The translations under genes and the position numbers were made by a program. The notes under the pieces are model-generated. The model saw only the letters and a program-made list of their open reading frames with translations, was not told where the DNA came from and searched no databases. From Methylobacter sp. (lineage in GTDB: Bacteria; Pseudomonadota; Gammaproteobacteria; Methylococcales; Methylomonadaceae), in NCBI RefSeq assembly GCF_004322395.1, contig NZ_SCTW01000073.1, forward strand, positions 17,155 through 81,154: a stretch of DNA of 64,000 nucleotides, written 5' to 3'. Below are positions 46,204 to 55,732 of this stretch, piece by piece (within the stretch, counting starts at the first letter, position 1; each line of letters opens with the position of its first letter).

Positions 46204-48012
46204 TTACATTTCCGCTTGTTCCGGTAAGAAACCACCCGCCTGCATACTCCACAAGCGGTAATAAACGCCCTGCTGCGCCAAGAGCCGATCATGTCCGCCG
46301 TCTTCGACGATGCGCCCCTGATCGAACACCAAAATCCGGTCCAGATGCGCAATCGTGGACATACGATGTGCAATCGCAATAACCGTCTTGCGGCCCATAA
46401 CTCGATCCAGGTTTTCCTGAATGGTTTTCTCGGTCACCGAATCCAAACTGGACGTAGCTTCGTCCAGAATCAAAATCGGCGCATCTTTCAGCATCACCCG
46501 GGCAATCGCAATACGCTGGCGCTGGCCGCCGGACAATTTCACCCCGCGCTCGCCGACCAACGAATCGTAGCCCTCAGGCATTACCCGGATAAACTCATCG
46601 GCATGCGCCATGCGCGCCGCCGCTTCAATGGCTTCATCGTCCGCTTCCAAACGGCCATAGCCGATGTTTTCTTTCAGGCTGCGATGAAACAAGCTGGGAT
46701 CTTGCGGTATCAGGCTCACCTGTTCATGCAGCGAGTCCTGCGACACCTTCTGAATATCCATGCCGTCGATCAGGATCTGACCGCTTTGCGGCTGATAATT
46801 GCGCAACATCAGGCTAACGAAAGTCGATTTGCCCGAACCGGAAAAACCGACCAGCCCGACGCGCTGCCCCGGTTCAATGACCACATTCAAATCGTCGAAC
46901 ACCGGTTGATTAGGCTCATAACCAAAACACACATTACGAAACTCAATTCGGCCCTGGCTGATTTTTAGCGGCAACGCATTCGGCACATCGACAATCTCAT
47001 GTGCTTGAACAATGGTTTCCACGCCGTTAGAGACATTGCCGACATATTCGAAAAACTCCAAAAAGCGCCGGGTTAAATTGCGCGCATCGTTGATGATCAG
47101 CAAGGCCAGACCGACGCTCATCGTAAAATCGCCGACACCGATCAAGCCGGTGCCCCACAAGGTCAGCGCATAATAGACAGTGCCGACTTTAAGCATCGCG
47201 GCAGCGGTAAACTGGAACCAGCGCACCCGTTCCATATACCAGAAAGTGCGCCGTGCGGCCCGGACTTCGGTTTCCAAAAAACCGTCCAGATATTTTCTTT
47301 CGAAATGCAGCCGTGCAAACAGCTTGGCGTTTAGGATATTGGTCACCGCATCGACAATCTTGCCGTTCACCAGGCTGCGCATCGCCGCATAACTTTTCGC
47401 ATAGGGCTGACAGCGTGTCGCCAGCCAATACGAGAGGCTCACATAAGCCAGCACCCAGCCTGCAACCAACAGCCCCAAACCTTGATGCACGTTCAATAAC
47501 AGCGCGATGGAAACTGTAAAAGTAACCAGGATGGGCCAAAAATCGCACAACACCGACCAGGTTGTATGGTTTACGCTCATAGCCGTCTCACTGATGCGAT
47601 GAGCCAAAGCGCCTGCAAAATGGCTGCCGAAATAGCGCGGCGCGTGATATTGCAAATAAGCGTATAACGCTTTTGTAGTGCTCTGGCGCAAACGCGGCCC
47701 GACAGTAATCAGCACCGCGCCGCTCGCCCGGCTAAATAGGATTTCCGCCACATTCAAACCCGCCAGCAACAGCAACGGCCCGCGTAAACTGTCCAGCACT
47801 GCCCCGCCCGACATATGTGCCACGCCGTCCATAATGGCTTTGATCGCGTAAGGCACCAAAATGCTGCCCGCCGCTTGCCCGGTCTCCAGAATTACCATCA
47901 AAATAAGCCAACCCCGAAAACCGGCCAAGCAGTGCAAAATAAATTTAACCGTGCCGGTAGGTAAAGGCGGTGCATCAGAGGCTTGTTGGAAAGGAGGATT
48001 CTTTTTGGGCAT
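46204..48012 (-). CDS. ABC exporter, fused permease and ATPase (MsbA-like)
   Basis: 602 residues. N-terminal six-helix ABC-transporter membrane domain, then the nucleotide-binding domain with Walker A GFSGSGKST, Q-loop LIPQDPSLF, signature LSGGQRQRIAIAR, Walker B LILDEATSSLD and switch His IAIAHRMST. Half-transporter expected to act as a homodimer exporting a lipid, peptide or drug. Substrate cannot be told; not in an lpxK operon, so not called msbA. Confidence 0.92.
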   Translation of the reverse strand: MPKKNPPFQQASDAPPLPTGTVKFILHCLAGFRGWLILMVILETGQAAGSILVPYAIKAIMDGVAHMSGGAVLDSLRGPLLLLAGLNVAEILFSRASGAVLITVGPRLRQSTTKALYAYLQYHAPRYFGSHFAGALAHRISETAMSVNHTTWSVLCDFWPILVTFTVSIALLLNVHQGLGLLVAGWVLAYVSLSYWLATRCQPYAKSYAAMRSLVNGKIVDAVTNILNAKLFARLHFERKYLDGFLETEVRAARRTFWYMERVRWFQFTAAAMLKVGTVYYALTLWGTGLIGVGDFTMSVGLALLIINDARNLTRRFLEFFEYVGNVSNGVETIVQAHEIVDVPNALPLKISQGRIEFRNVCFGYEPNQPVFDDLNVVIEPGQRVGLVGFSGSGKSTFVSLMLRNYQPQSGQILIDGMDIQKVSQDSLHEQVSLIPQDPSLFHRSLKENIGYGRLEADDEAIEAAARMAHADEFIRVMPEGYDSLVGERGVKLSGGQRQRIAIARVMLKDAPILILDEATSSLDSVTEKTIQENLDRVMGRKTVIAIAHRMSTIAHLDRILVFDQGRIVEDGGHDRLLAQQGVYYRLWSMQAGGFLPEQAEM

Positions 48013-48162
48013 GGCTCAGGAAATATCCGGGAAATGGCGGCCATTATAATGGAAAGCACAGCAATTCAGAGTTTATGAAAAATGTCCTAATGTGCTTTCT
48101 GCACAAACGATAGCCATAGAACATATCAGGATGACTTCAAAAACACAAAATCAACCAGTTAC

Positions 48163-48470
48163 TAACTGATGTTACGCAGTTATTCGAATTTAAAGTGTCG
48201 CTAACGCGACGGTTATTTGAATCGGGCTCTCGCACCCGAAGGCGAGATACTTTCTTTTGCTTCGCCAAAAGAAAGTATCCAAAGAAAAGGCGACCCGGTT
48301 GCCGCTTGCTTCCTGCGTTCCTCGCTTTCGCCGGGGGTTGACGAAAGGGGCTCCTGCCCCTTCGTCAACGTGCGGCATCCCTGCCGCCCCCCTACGGGCT
48401 ATTCCCGACGAAAGCTCCGGTACTCGGCGCGGCATACGGGAGAAATACCGCCTGTGCGTAGCATCAGTTA
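48163..48470. repeat. MITE-like element with 16-bp terminal inverted repeats
   Basis: Left end TAACTGATGTTACGCA (48163-48178); right end, on the complement of 48455-48470, TAACTGATGCTACGCA: 15 of 16 match. Inside are a 13-bp perfect palindrome arm pair GATACTTTCTTTT / AAAAGAAAGTATC around 48247-48280 and GTTGACGAAAGGGG / CCCCTTCGTCAAC around 48337-48369. No protein I can support, although both strands are open for ~80 codons. This ~308-bp element fills most of the 48013-48475 gap. Related ends occur at 55520-55731. Confidence 0.65.
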
Positions 48471-48475
48471 CTAAA

Positions 48476-51400
48476 TTAGCGTAAATCCTGAGCCAGCAAA
48501 CCGATATTGCCGCCTAACGCAGCGGTATTTGTTGTGACTGTTTGTTCAATCGCAAAACGGCGCAGATAATCAGGTCCACCCGCTTTGGGGCCGGTGCCGG
48601 ACAACCCCGTGCCGCCAAACGGCTGCACACCGACCACTGCGCCGATCATATTCCGGTTGACATAGATATTGCCGACTTTTACGCCCTGCCGGATTGCATT
48701 AAAGGTAGCGTCTATTCTGGTATGTATGCCTAGTGTCAAGCCGTAGCCGGTCGCATTGACCGCGGCAATGACCTGATCAAGTTCCGGCTCACGGTAACGG
48801 ATCAAGTGCAATACCGGCCCGAACACCTCATTGGTCAGTTGCGCTAGCGACTGTATCTCTATCAGACTGGGCGGGAAAAAACTGCCCTGCTCCAAACCGT
48901 CCGGCAGCGGCAGTTGGTAAAGCAGCTGCGCTTCTCCCTTCATGGCTTCCAAATGCGCAGTCAATGGAGGCAGTGCGGCATGATCGATAATCGGGCCTAT
49001 GTCGGTTTGATAAAGGCCGGGATTGCCGACAGTTAATTCCTGCATTGCGCCGATCAGCATGGCGATGGTTTTATCGGCAATTTCCTCTTGCACGAACAAA
49101 GTCCGTAGAGCCGAACAACGCTGACCGGCACTGTTGAAAGCCGAGACGATAGCATCCTGTACCAGTTGTTCAAGCAATGCCGAGCTGTCGGCGATCATCA
49201 CATTCTGTCCGCCGGTTTCTGCAATCAGCGGCACAATATCCTGGCGATGTTGAGCTAATTGCAGGTTAATAAACTGCGCTGTCTTTGTGGAACCGGTGAA
49301 AACAACACCGGCAACTCTGGGATCGGGAAGTAAATGCTCTCCAAGCAAGCTGCCGCTGATCGGCAAAAACTGCAACACCGATTCGGGAATGCCGGCCTGA
49401 TGCAGTAACTGAATGCAGCGCATCGCGATTAATACGGTCTGACTGGCCGGTTTGGCGATGACTGTATTACCGGCGGCAAGCGCCGCAGCTATCTGGCCGA
49501 TAAAAATGGCGATCGGGAAATTCCACGGACTGATGCAGACATAAACGCCGCGGCCGTAATGATAAAGCCAGTTTTCCTCTCCGGTAGGACCGGGCAGACT
49601 GATGGGTCGGCCGAACAAGTCCAGCGCGGATTGGGCATAATAGCGGCAAAAATCGACTGCTTCCCTGACTTCCGCCAACGCGTCTTTAATCGTGCGACCG
49701 CCTTCTCGTACGCACAAAGAGACCAGTTCCACCCGATTTAATTCCAAAAGATCGGCAGCCTGCTTCAAATACTCGGCACGTTTTGCAACAGGGGAAAGCC
49801 GCCAATCGGCGAATGCTTGGGACGCCTCGCTTAACGCCTCGCCAATAACCGCCGGTTCTGCAAAAATGACTGAGCCGACAGTCAAGCGATTATCATAAGG
49901 ATTGACTATAAGCCGTTCCTTACCGGAGCGGGAACTGCCGTTTATCAACGGCGTTGCCGTCCACTGTTTGTCAGCCAACGCATCCAGATTTTGCTGCAAT
50001 GATTCCAGTTGCTCAGGATCGGCTAAATTTAACCCAGATGAATTAACCCGCTGCTCGCCGAATAAATTGCGGGGCAATACGATCAGCGGTTGATTGATCG
50101 ATACTCTTACCGCCGCTACCGGGTCGCTAATCAGTTCGTCGACGCTAATATCCTGACGGCTGATTTGATTAATAAAAGAGGTATTGGCGCCGTTTTCCAG
50201 CAGGCGCCTGACCAGATAAGGCAGTAACTCATGATAAGCGCCGACCGGCGCATAAACGCGGCAAGGCGTCTGCCAGTTTTGAACTTCGATGATTTCCCGG
50301 TAAAGGCTCTCACCCATGCCGTGTAAACGCTGGAATTCATAGCCAGGATGCTGCTGCCCGAGTTGATGAATAGCCGCGACGGTATGCGCATTATGGCTGG
50401 CGAACTGCGGATAAAGTGCATCCGGCTTGGACAGTATAAACTGCGCACACGCCAGATAAGATACATCGGTCGCCGACTTGCGGGTAAACACAGGGTAATC
50501 GGAAAGGCCATTTTCCTGCGCCCGTTTTATTTCGCTGTCCCAGTAAGCGCCTTTGACCAGCCGCAACGGAATTTTCCGGCGCCGGCCTTCGGCTAATTTA
50601 GCCAGCCAGCGAATGACCGGCAACGCTCTTTTTTGATAGGCCTGCACCGCGAAACCCAGCCCCGGCCAATCGTCTAAATCGGGACGATTAAAAACGGCGG
50701 CAAAGACATCCAAAGACATGTCCAGGCGTTCGGATTCTTCCGCATCGACAGTCAACGTAATATTGGCCGCGCGGGCTGCCTGCGCCAGCACCAGCAGTTT
50801 ATCGCTCAACTCTTTGACGGCGCGAACATGCTGTAACGGCTCATAGCGGGGACATAAAGCGGATAATTTAACCGATATGCCCGGATTAGCGTAAATATCG
50901 GCCGATACCGCATGCCCAACCAGTGCATTAATAGCCGAACGGTATATTTCGAAATAACGCTCTGCATCGGCCTGCGTCAGCGCCGCCTCTCCCAGCATAT
51001 CGAAAGAATAGCGGAACAACGGGTCCTGCTCGCTACGCTGAACGGCTTGCTGTATAGACTCCGCAAAAACAAACTGCAACGCCAAATGCTGCATGGCCTG
51101 CTTTACTGCAGCGCGTATTAACGGCGCACCCATCCGGGACAGCAGCTGTTCGAACCCCGGAGACTCATAATGGGCTTCAAAGTCTCCGGCAAATAATAGT
51201 GCTCTTGTAGCTAAATTGACCAATGGAGAATCGCTATGTTGCAGATGGCTTTGCCAGTCCACGCCGGCGAGCTTTTCCTGTAAAAACAAGTCTTGCGTGG
51301 AGCTATCGGGAATACGCAGCAAAGCTTCAGCAATTCCCATTAAAACAATGCCTTCATGAGAAGCAAGCTGATATTCCTCAAGGAATGCTTCAATCACGGA

Positions 51401-51679
51401 TTGGTGATGTTTTCTTTCTCTGACTGCGATAGCCAGTGTTCTGGCGCATTCGCTTATCGAAGCCGGATCGTAACCGTTTAATGCGGATATATTCAACAAC
51501 GGCGCAAAATGCAGTTGCTGCCCTCCCCTTCTTTCATTGAAAGGCCGATGAGATGGCTTTCTAAAAAGCGCAAACCGTGCCCATACGCAATATAACAATT
51601 CGCTGATAAGGTGTTTTTCATCAGCCAAATAGGCCTGGTTTATTATTTTCCGTAATTCGGCTAAAGATTTTTGAGTCAT
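48476..51679 (-). CDS. putA: bifunctional proline dehydrogenase / glutamate semialdehyde dehydrogenase
   Basis: 1067 residues. Oxidises proline to glutamate at the membrane with FAD then NAD+. N-terminal half: proline dehydrogenase barrel with ISVKLSALCPRYEPL, TVDAEESERLDMS, LVKGAYWDSEIKRAQ and YRRLLENGAN-type end (YLVRRLLENGANTSFINQ). C-terminal half: aldehyde dehydrogenase with SPWNFPIAIFIGQ, FTGSTKTA, ETGGQN and the catalytic Cys in SAGQRCSALR. The length and the lack of an N-terminal ribbon-helix-helix mean it is the non-DNA-binding (branch B-like) PutA, not a self-regulating one. Confidence 0.95.
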   Translation of the reverse strand: MTQKSLAELRKIINQAYLADEKHLISELLYCVWARFALFRKPSHRPFNERRGGQQLHFAPLLNISALNGYDPASISECARTLAIAVRERKHHQSVIEAFLEEYQLASHEGIVLMGIAEALLRIPDSSTQDLFLQEKLAGVDWQSHLQHSDSPLVNLATRALLFAGDFEAHYESPGFEQLLSRMGAPLIRAAVKQAMQHLALQFVFAESIQQAVQRSEQDPLFRYSFDMLGEAALTQADAERYFEIYRSAINALVGHAVSADIYANPGISVKLSALCPRYEPLQHVRAVKELSDKLLVLAQAARAANITLTVDAEESERLDMSLDVFAAVFNRPDLDDWPGLGFAVQAYQKRALPVIRWLAKLAEGRRRKIPLRLVKGAYWDSEIKRAQENGLSDYPVFTRKSATDVSYLACAQFILSKPDALYPQFASHNAHTVAAIHQLGQQHPGYEFQRLHGMGESLYREIIEVQNWQTPCRVYAPVGAYHELLPYLVRRLLENGANTSFINQISRQDISVDELISDPVAAVRVSINQPLIVLPRNLFGEQRVNSSGLNLADPEQLESLQQNLDALADKQWTATPLINGSSRSGKERLIVNPYDNRLTVGSVIFAEPAVIGEALSEASQAFADWRLSPVAKRAEYLKQAADLLELNRVELVSLCVREGGRTIKDALAEVREAVDFCRYYAQSALDLFGRPISLPGPTGEENWLYHYGRGVYVCISPWNFPIAIFIGQIAAALAAGNTVIAKPASQTVLIAMRCIQLLHQAGIPESVLQFLPISGSLLGEHLLPDPRVAGVVFTGSTKTAQFINLQLAQHRQDIVPLIAETGGQNVMIADSSALLEQLVQDAIVSAFNSAGQRCSALRTLFVQEEIADKTIAMLIGAMQELTVGNPGLYQTDIGPIIDHAALPPLTAHLEAMKGEAQLLYQLPLPDGLEQGSFFPPSLIEIQSLAQLTNEVFGPVLHLIRYREPELDQVIAAVNATGYGLTLGIHTRIDATFNAIRQGVKVGNIYVNRNMIGAVVGVQPFGGTGLSGTGPKAGGPDYLRRFAIEQTVTTNTAALGGNIGLLAQDLR

Positions 51680-52418
51680 AGGCTAACCCCATTGGCAAGA
51701 ATCTCCAGTTTCTTAATAGGTAATCTTTGAAACCGGAAATTGGATCAAAAAAATAGTCCGATCGATGGCTTCATTGTTCCATAGTAGATGTGCAAGTCAA
51801 TCTCTTTTACACCCGCTCCCTTATTCCTACACGCCGCGTGAAAGCGCTGTTTAGGCGCTATACGAACAAGAGTGGGTGTTCCCATGGAGTCTGTAAGAAT
51901 TTGGAAAATCAAGAATAACGAGGTCACCCGATAAGTAATGATACGTATTGATTGAAAACATTGAATTCCTTATCCTACAATTACTTATACAAAAACACCG
52001 CCCGAATTTTTAAGCTTAAATAAACCACTTAGATCACAAAATTTATCTTGGCTTTTGTTAATAATTGCATTGGGTTCAGGAGCATAGCGATACATCGAGG
52101 AGCCAATAGCTGTCCGATCAGTCATTCGCGATCTTCGTATTCTTCGTGGCTTTATGTCTCCAATTGATGCGTATAAGCAAAAATACGCTCACCCAGCCCT
52201 ATATTTTTTCGAATAATATTCACACGTAGCAAGGAGGGCGGCAATGTTGGGTTTCAGCATGTCTATATTGGATCTTGTATACAAGCAACCATAAGCCCTG
52301 CTGCAAATCCGGAGCTAATAAAGTGACCGAATCAGTGAAGCATTGGATTCGAACATGGTTTGGACCTCTATTTTTATAGCGGAACATGGGATGAAGTCCG
52401 CTTTAAACTCTACTAAAA
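51680..52418. other. 739-bp gap without a gene
   Basis: Between divergent putA and the histidine kinase gene. Open frames are short and lack ribosome sites. A CTTCGTATTCTTCGTGGC fragment (near 52134) resembles the CACGAA-type repeats seen elsewhere. Both flanking promoters should lie here; none is convincing by eye. Confidence 0.5.
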
Positions 52419-55400
52419 ATGGCGCAAGTTTCACCTTTTTCCTACATCCGACAAATGCAGCCACTTATTGATTTTTTTGATATTAACGAGTTCACTCCGC
52501 ACGGTTATTGCCTGTCATGGAAGCCGGCATTGCTTTGGCTACATGTCATTTCAGACCTGCTGACCACTCTCGCCTATTATTCTATTCCGCTGATTCTCGT
52601 CTACTTTATCCGGCAGCGTAAAGATTTTCCCTATCCGTGGCTGACTATCATGTTTGCCGGGTTTATTGTCGCCTGCGGCACCACGCATTTACTTTCGGCT
52701 ATCACGATCTGGACGCCATTATATTGGCTGGACGGCTTGGTTAAAGCCCTTACAGCGATTGTTTCTGTCATCACCGCCGTAATGATGCTATGGGTCATTC
52801 CCGGCGCCTTGTCCTTACCCAGTGTTGCACAACTGCAAGCTGAGATACAAAAAAGAAAAACAGTAGAAGATGCATTACGGGAAAACGAATATCGCTGGAA
52901 ATTCGCCGTTCACGGTTCCGGCGACGGCGTATGGGACTGGGATATGCAGACTAATGAAACTATGTATTCCAACCGCTGGAAAGAAATGCTGGGATATGCC
53001 GAGAACGATATCCTGCCTAATCTCCAAGAATGGATAAATCTTATTCATCCCGATGATCAGCCGCTCGTTACAGAAGCGGCACAAGCATACCTGAATGGAA
53101 AAACGGCAATTTATGTCGTTGAATATCGCTTGCGCTGCAAAGACGAGAGTTACAAATGGGTTTTAAGCCGAGGCATGGTGGTCAGCCGTAGCGAAGACGG
53201 CAAGCCCTTGCGTATGATCGGCACGCATAAAGATATTTCTGTACGTAAAAAAGCGGAAGAGGCGCTACGACAAAGTCAGGCGGCGCTGCAAGAAGCGCAA
53301 CGGATCGCCCATGTGGGCAGCTGGCAGTTGGACCTAACAACTAATCATGTCGTTTGGTCGGAGGAACTTTACCGCATTTTGGGCATGAATCCCGAATTGC
53401 AACCGCCGGATTGCACTGAATACCATCGGTTGTTCACTTCTGAGAGCTGGAAGCGATTGAATGCCATCCTGGCCCATACACAAGAGACAGGAAGATCCTA
53501 CGAACTGGAGCTTGAGATTATCAGGACAAACGGAACGCACGGATGGATATTAGCGCGCGGGGAAGCAATACGGGACAGCAATGAAGCCATTATCGGACTC
53601 CACGGCGTGGCGTTGGATATCACCGAGCGCAAGCAGATGGAGAAAAAACTGCGCGACAGCGACGCCTTTAATCTCAGTATCCTTAACTCGCTGACTTCGA
53701 ATATTGCCGTGTTGGACGCACAGGGTATCATCGTTGAAATCAACAACGCATGGCGGCGGTTTGCCAAAGAAAACGGTTTACCGCAATCCTATCAAAATAT
53801 GCTGGGAACTAATTATCTGGATGCCTGCAACAAAGACTATGAGGCAACCGCTGCCAAAGAAGGTATTGCAGCGGTTCTGGCAGGCGAGTTGGAAACATTT
53901 CATTTAGAGTATTCTTGCCATTTGCCTAACCAGCAACGCTGGTTCCACATGAATGTATCGCCTTTGCAGGGTTCACGTCACGGGGTTGTGATCAGCCATG
54001 AAAACATCACCGAGCGTAAACTCATGGAAGAAGAGCTAAAAGCCAGTGAAACAAAATTCCGCTCGATTATTGACGCTTCTCCCGTGCCGATGGCGTTGAA
54101 TGATGAACAGTCGAATATCACTTTCCTGAATCCGGCGTTTATACAAACCTTCGGTTACAATATAAATGACATTCCCACCTTGGCAGATTGGTTTCCAAAA
54201 GCCTACCCTGATCCTGACTATCGTCACCGGGTCGAAACAACCTGGCAAGCGTCACTGGAAAAAGCCAAGCAGGAACATACCGACTTTCCGCCTTTAGAGC
54301 TAACTATTCGTTGTAAGAACAACAGCATTAAAACTGCGTTAGTTAGCGCTGCGGCGATTCAACCCGGTTTTGCGGGTGAGCATTTGGTGATACTGTACGA
54401 TATTACTCGGCGCAAACAAATTGAAGCCAAGCTTAACGCCATTTTTAATGCATCGGTGGAAGGCATTATTACTTATGGCAAGGACGATATCATCGTATCC
54501 GCTAATGCCGCAGTAGAAACTATTTTCGGCTATAAGCCGGAAGAGCTGATTGGTTACAGTATTTGCGCAATCATGCCGTCATGTTGCAGTTTATCCCAGA
54601 CAGAAAAACTTGCCGGTCAAATCGGTGAAATTGAAGGCCTTCGCAAAGACGGTTCTGTGGTGCCTCTGGATCTGTCCGTAGCAGAGTATTCAATCAACGA
54701 TACGCATTATTTTACCAGCATTGTGCGCGATGTGAGTTTGCGCAAACACCGGGAACAGCAAGACAAGGAACATCTGGATGAACTAGCCCATGTCACCCGC
54801 CTTGGGCTGATGGGGGAGATGGCTTCCGGTATTGCTCATGAAGTCAACCAACCCCTGGCTGCCATTTCCAGCTATACGCAAGTCAGTTTAAACCTTATCA
54901 ATACTGAAAATCCTGATCTGGTACAACTTACCGAGATCTTATCCAAAACACAGCAACAGGCTTTAAGGGCGGGACGGATAATTCATCGGATGAGAGAGTT
55001 TGTCAAATCCCATGCAAAGCATCGCTCAACCGCTGACATTAACGTATTGATTCATGAGGCTGTCGGCCTGTGTATGGCTGATCTTAAACAAAACAGTATA
55101 AAACTGACATTTGAATTGGAAAAAAATCTGCCGCCTATTTATGTTGATCAGATACAAATCGAACAGGTCATCATGAACCTGATCCGAAACAGCATTGAGA
55201 CCTTACAAAACAAACCCGCAAAACAGCAACCTCAGATCAATATCCATAGTCAATTAACTTCCGACAATAACATTCTGGTCATGGTAAAGGACAATGGACA
55301 GGGACTTGATGAAGGCCAACAACAACAGATATTGACGCCTTTTTACACTACCAAGGCAAACGGAATGGGCATGGGACTATCCATCAGTCGCTCAATTATC

Positions 55401-55499
55401 GAAGCCCATGAAGGTGCTTTGCATTTCAATAGCCAACCTGGGAAAGGCGCTTCTTTTTATTTCACCCTGCCAACACAGAGAAAACCTGATGAGCCTTAA
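52419..55499 (+). CDS. PAS histidine kinase with ethylene-receptor-like membrane sensor
   Basis: 1026 residues. The N-terminus has three membrane helices matching the plant ETR1 ethylene-binding domain: ISDLLTTLAYYSIPL (Asp46, Tyr53, Ile56-Pro57), FPYPWLTIMFAGFIVACGTTHL with Cys86-x3-His90 (the ETR1 Cu(I) ligands Cys65/His69), then KALTAIVSVITA. About five PAS domains follow (155-785), two beginning RWKFAVHGSGDGVWDWD and IIDASPVPMALND. The kinase core has phospho-His807 in GIAHEVNQPLAA, N-box NLIRNSIETL, DNGQGLDEG and GMGMGLSISRSII. No response regulator is adjacent. Ligand assignment is inferred from family homology. Confidence 0.9.
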   Translation: MAQVSPFSYIRQMQPLIDFFDINEFTPHGYCLSWKPALLWLHVISDLLTTLAYYSIPLILVYFIRQRKDFPYPWLTIMFAGFIVACGTTHLLSAITIWTPLYWLDGLVKALTAIVSVITAVMMLWVIPGALSLPSVAQLQAEIQKRKTVEDALRENEYRWKFAVHGSGDGVWDWDMQTNETMYSNRWKEMLGYAENDILPNLQEWINLIHPDDQPLVTEAAQAYLNGKTAIYVVEYRLRCKDESYKWVLSRGMVVSRSEDGKPLRMIGTHKDISVRKKAEEALRQSQAALQEAQRIAHVGSWQLDLTTNHVVWSEELYRILGMNPELQPPDCTEYHRLFTSESWKRLNAILAHTQETGRSYELELEIIRTNGTHGWILARGEAIRDSNEAIIGLHGVALDITERKQMEKKLRDSDAFNLSILNSLTSNIAVLDAQGIIVEINNAWRRFAKENGLPQSYQNMLGTNYLDACNKDYEATAAKEGIAAVLAGELETFHLEYSCHLPNQQRWFHMNVSPLQGSRHGVVISHENITERKLMEEELKASETKFRSIIDASPVPMALNDEQSNITFLNPAFIQTFGYNINDIPTLADWFPKAYPDPDYRHRVETTWQASLEKAKQEHTDFPPLELTIRCKNNSIKTALVSAAAIQPGFAGEHLVILYDITRRKQIEAKLNAIFNASVEGIITYGKDDIIVSANAAVETIFGYKPEELIGYSICAIMPSCCSLSQTEKLAGQIGEIEGLRKDGSVVPLDLSVAEYSINDTHYFTSIVRDVSLRKHREQQDKEHLDELAHVTRLGLMGEMASGIAHEVNQPLAAISSYTQVSLNLINTENPDLVQLTEILSKTQQQALRAGRIIHRMREFVKSHAKHRSTADINVLIHEAVGLCMADLKQNSIKLTFELEKNLPPIYVDQIQIEQVIMNLIRNSIETLQNKPAKQQPQINIHSQLTSDNNILVMVKDNGQGLDEGQQQQILTPFYTTKANGMGMGLSISRSIIEAHEGALHFNSQPGKGASFYFTLPTQRKPDEP

Positions 55500-55519
55500 T
55501 ATACTGAGCGCGAGTCAAA

Positions 55520-55731
55520 TAACTGATGTTCCGCAGTGTCCACGAAAAGCACGAAAGACACGAAAAAATGTCGACCTGTATATTTCTCGACTTACGATGC
55601 TAGCCAAGGTTTTTTGCTAATCATCAGAATTTCGCTTTGCTTATTGCATACACATGCTTCTCTATACTCAATTTTTTTCGTGCCTTTCGTGGACTGCGAT
55701 TTATCTATTATGTCCGTGCGTAACATCGGTA
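55520..55731. repeat. MITE-like element related to 48163-48470
   Basis: Left end TAACTGATGTTCCGCA (55520-55535); complement of the right end (55717-55731) TACCGATGTTACGCA, differing by one deletion and two substitutions. Just inside are CCACGAAAAGCACGAAAGACACGAA (left; shown here as three CACGAA words) and, on the complement of the right side, CCACGAAAGGCACGAA. Non-coding. It combines the terminal repeats of the 48163 element with the CACGAA interior of the 45963 element. Confidence 0.6.
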
Positions 55732-55732
55732 T

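Noticed and set aside
46291..46968. 225-codon plus-strand open frame
   Set aside because: Antisense to the ABC transporter nucleotide-binding domain, which has all conserved motifs.
48190..48474. Open frames of 75-85 codons on both strands in the 48163-48470 element
   Set aside because: They lie in a palindrome-rich repeat; equal openness on both strands argues for non-coding GC-rich repeat DNA.
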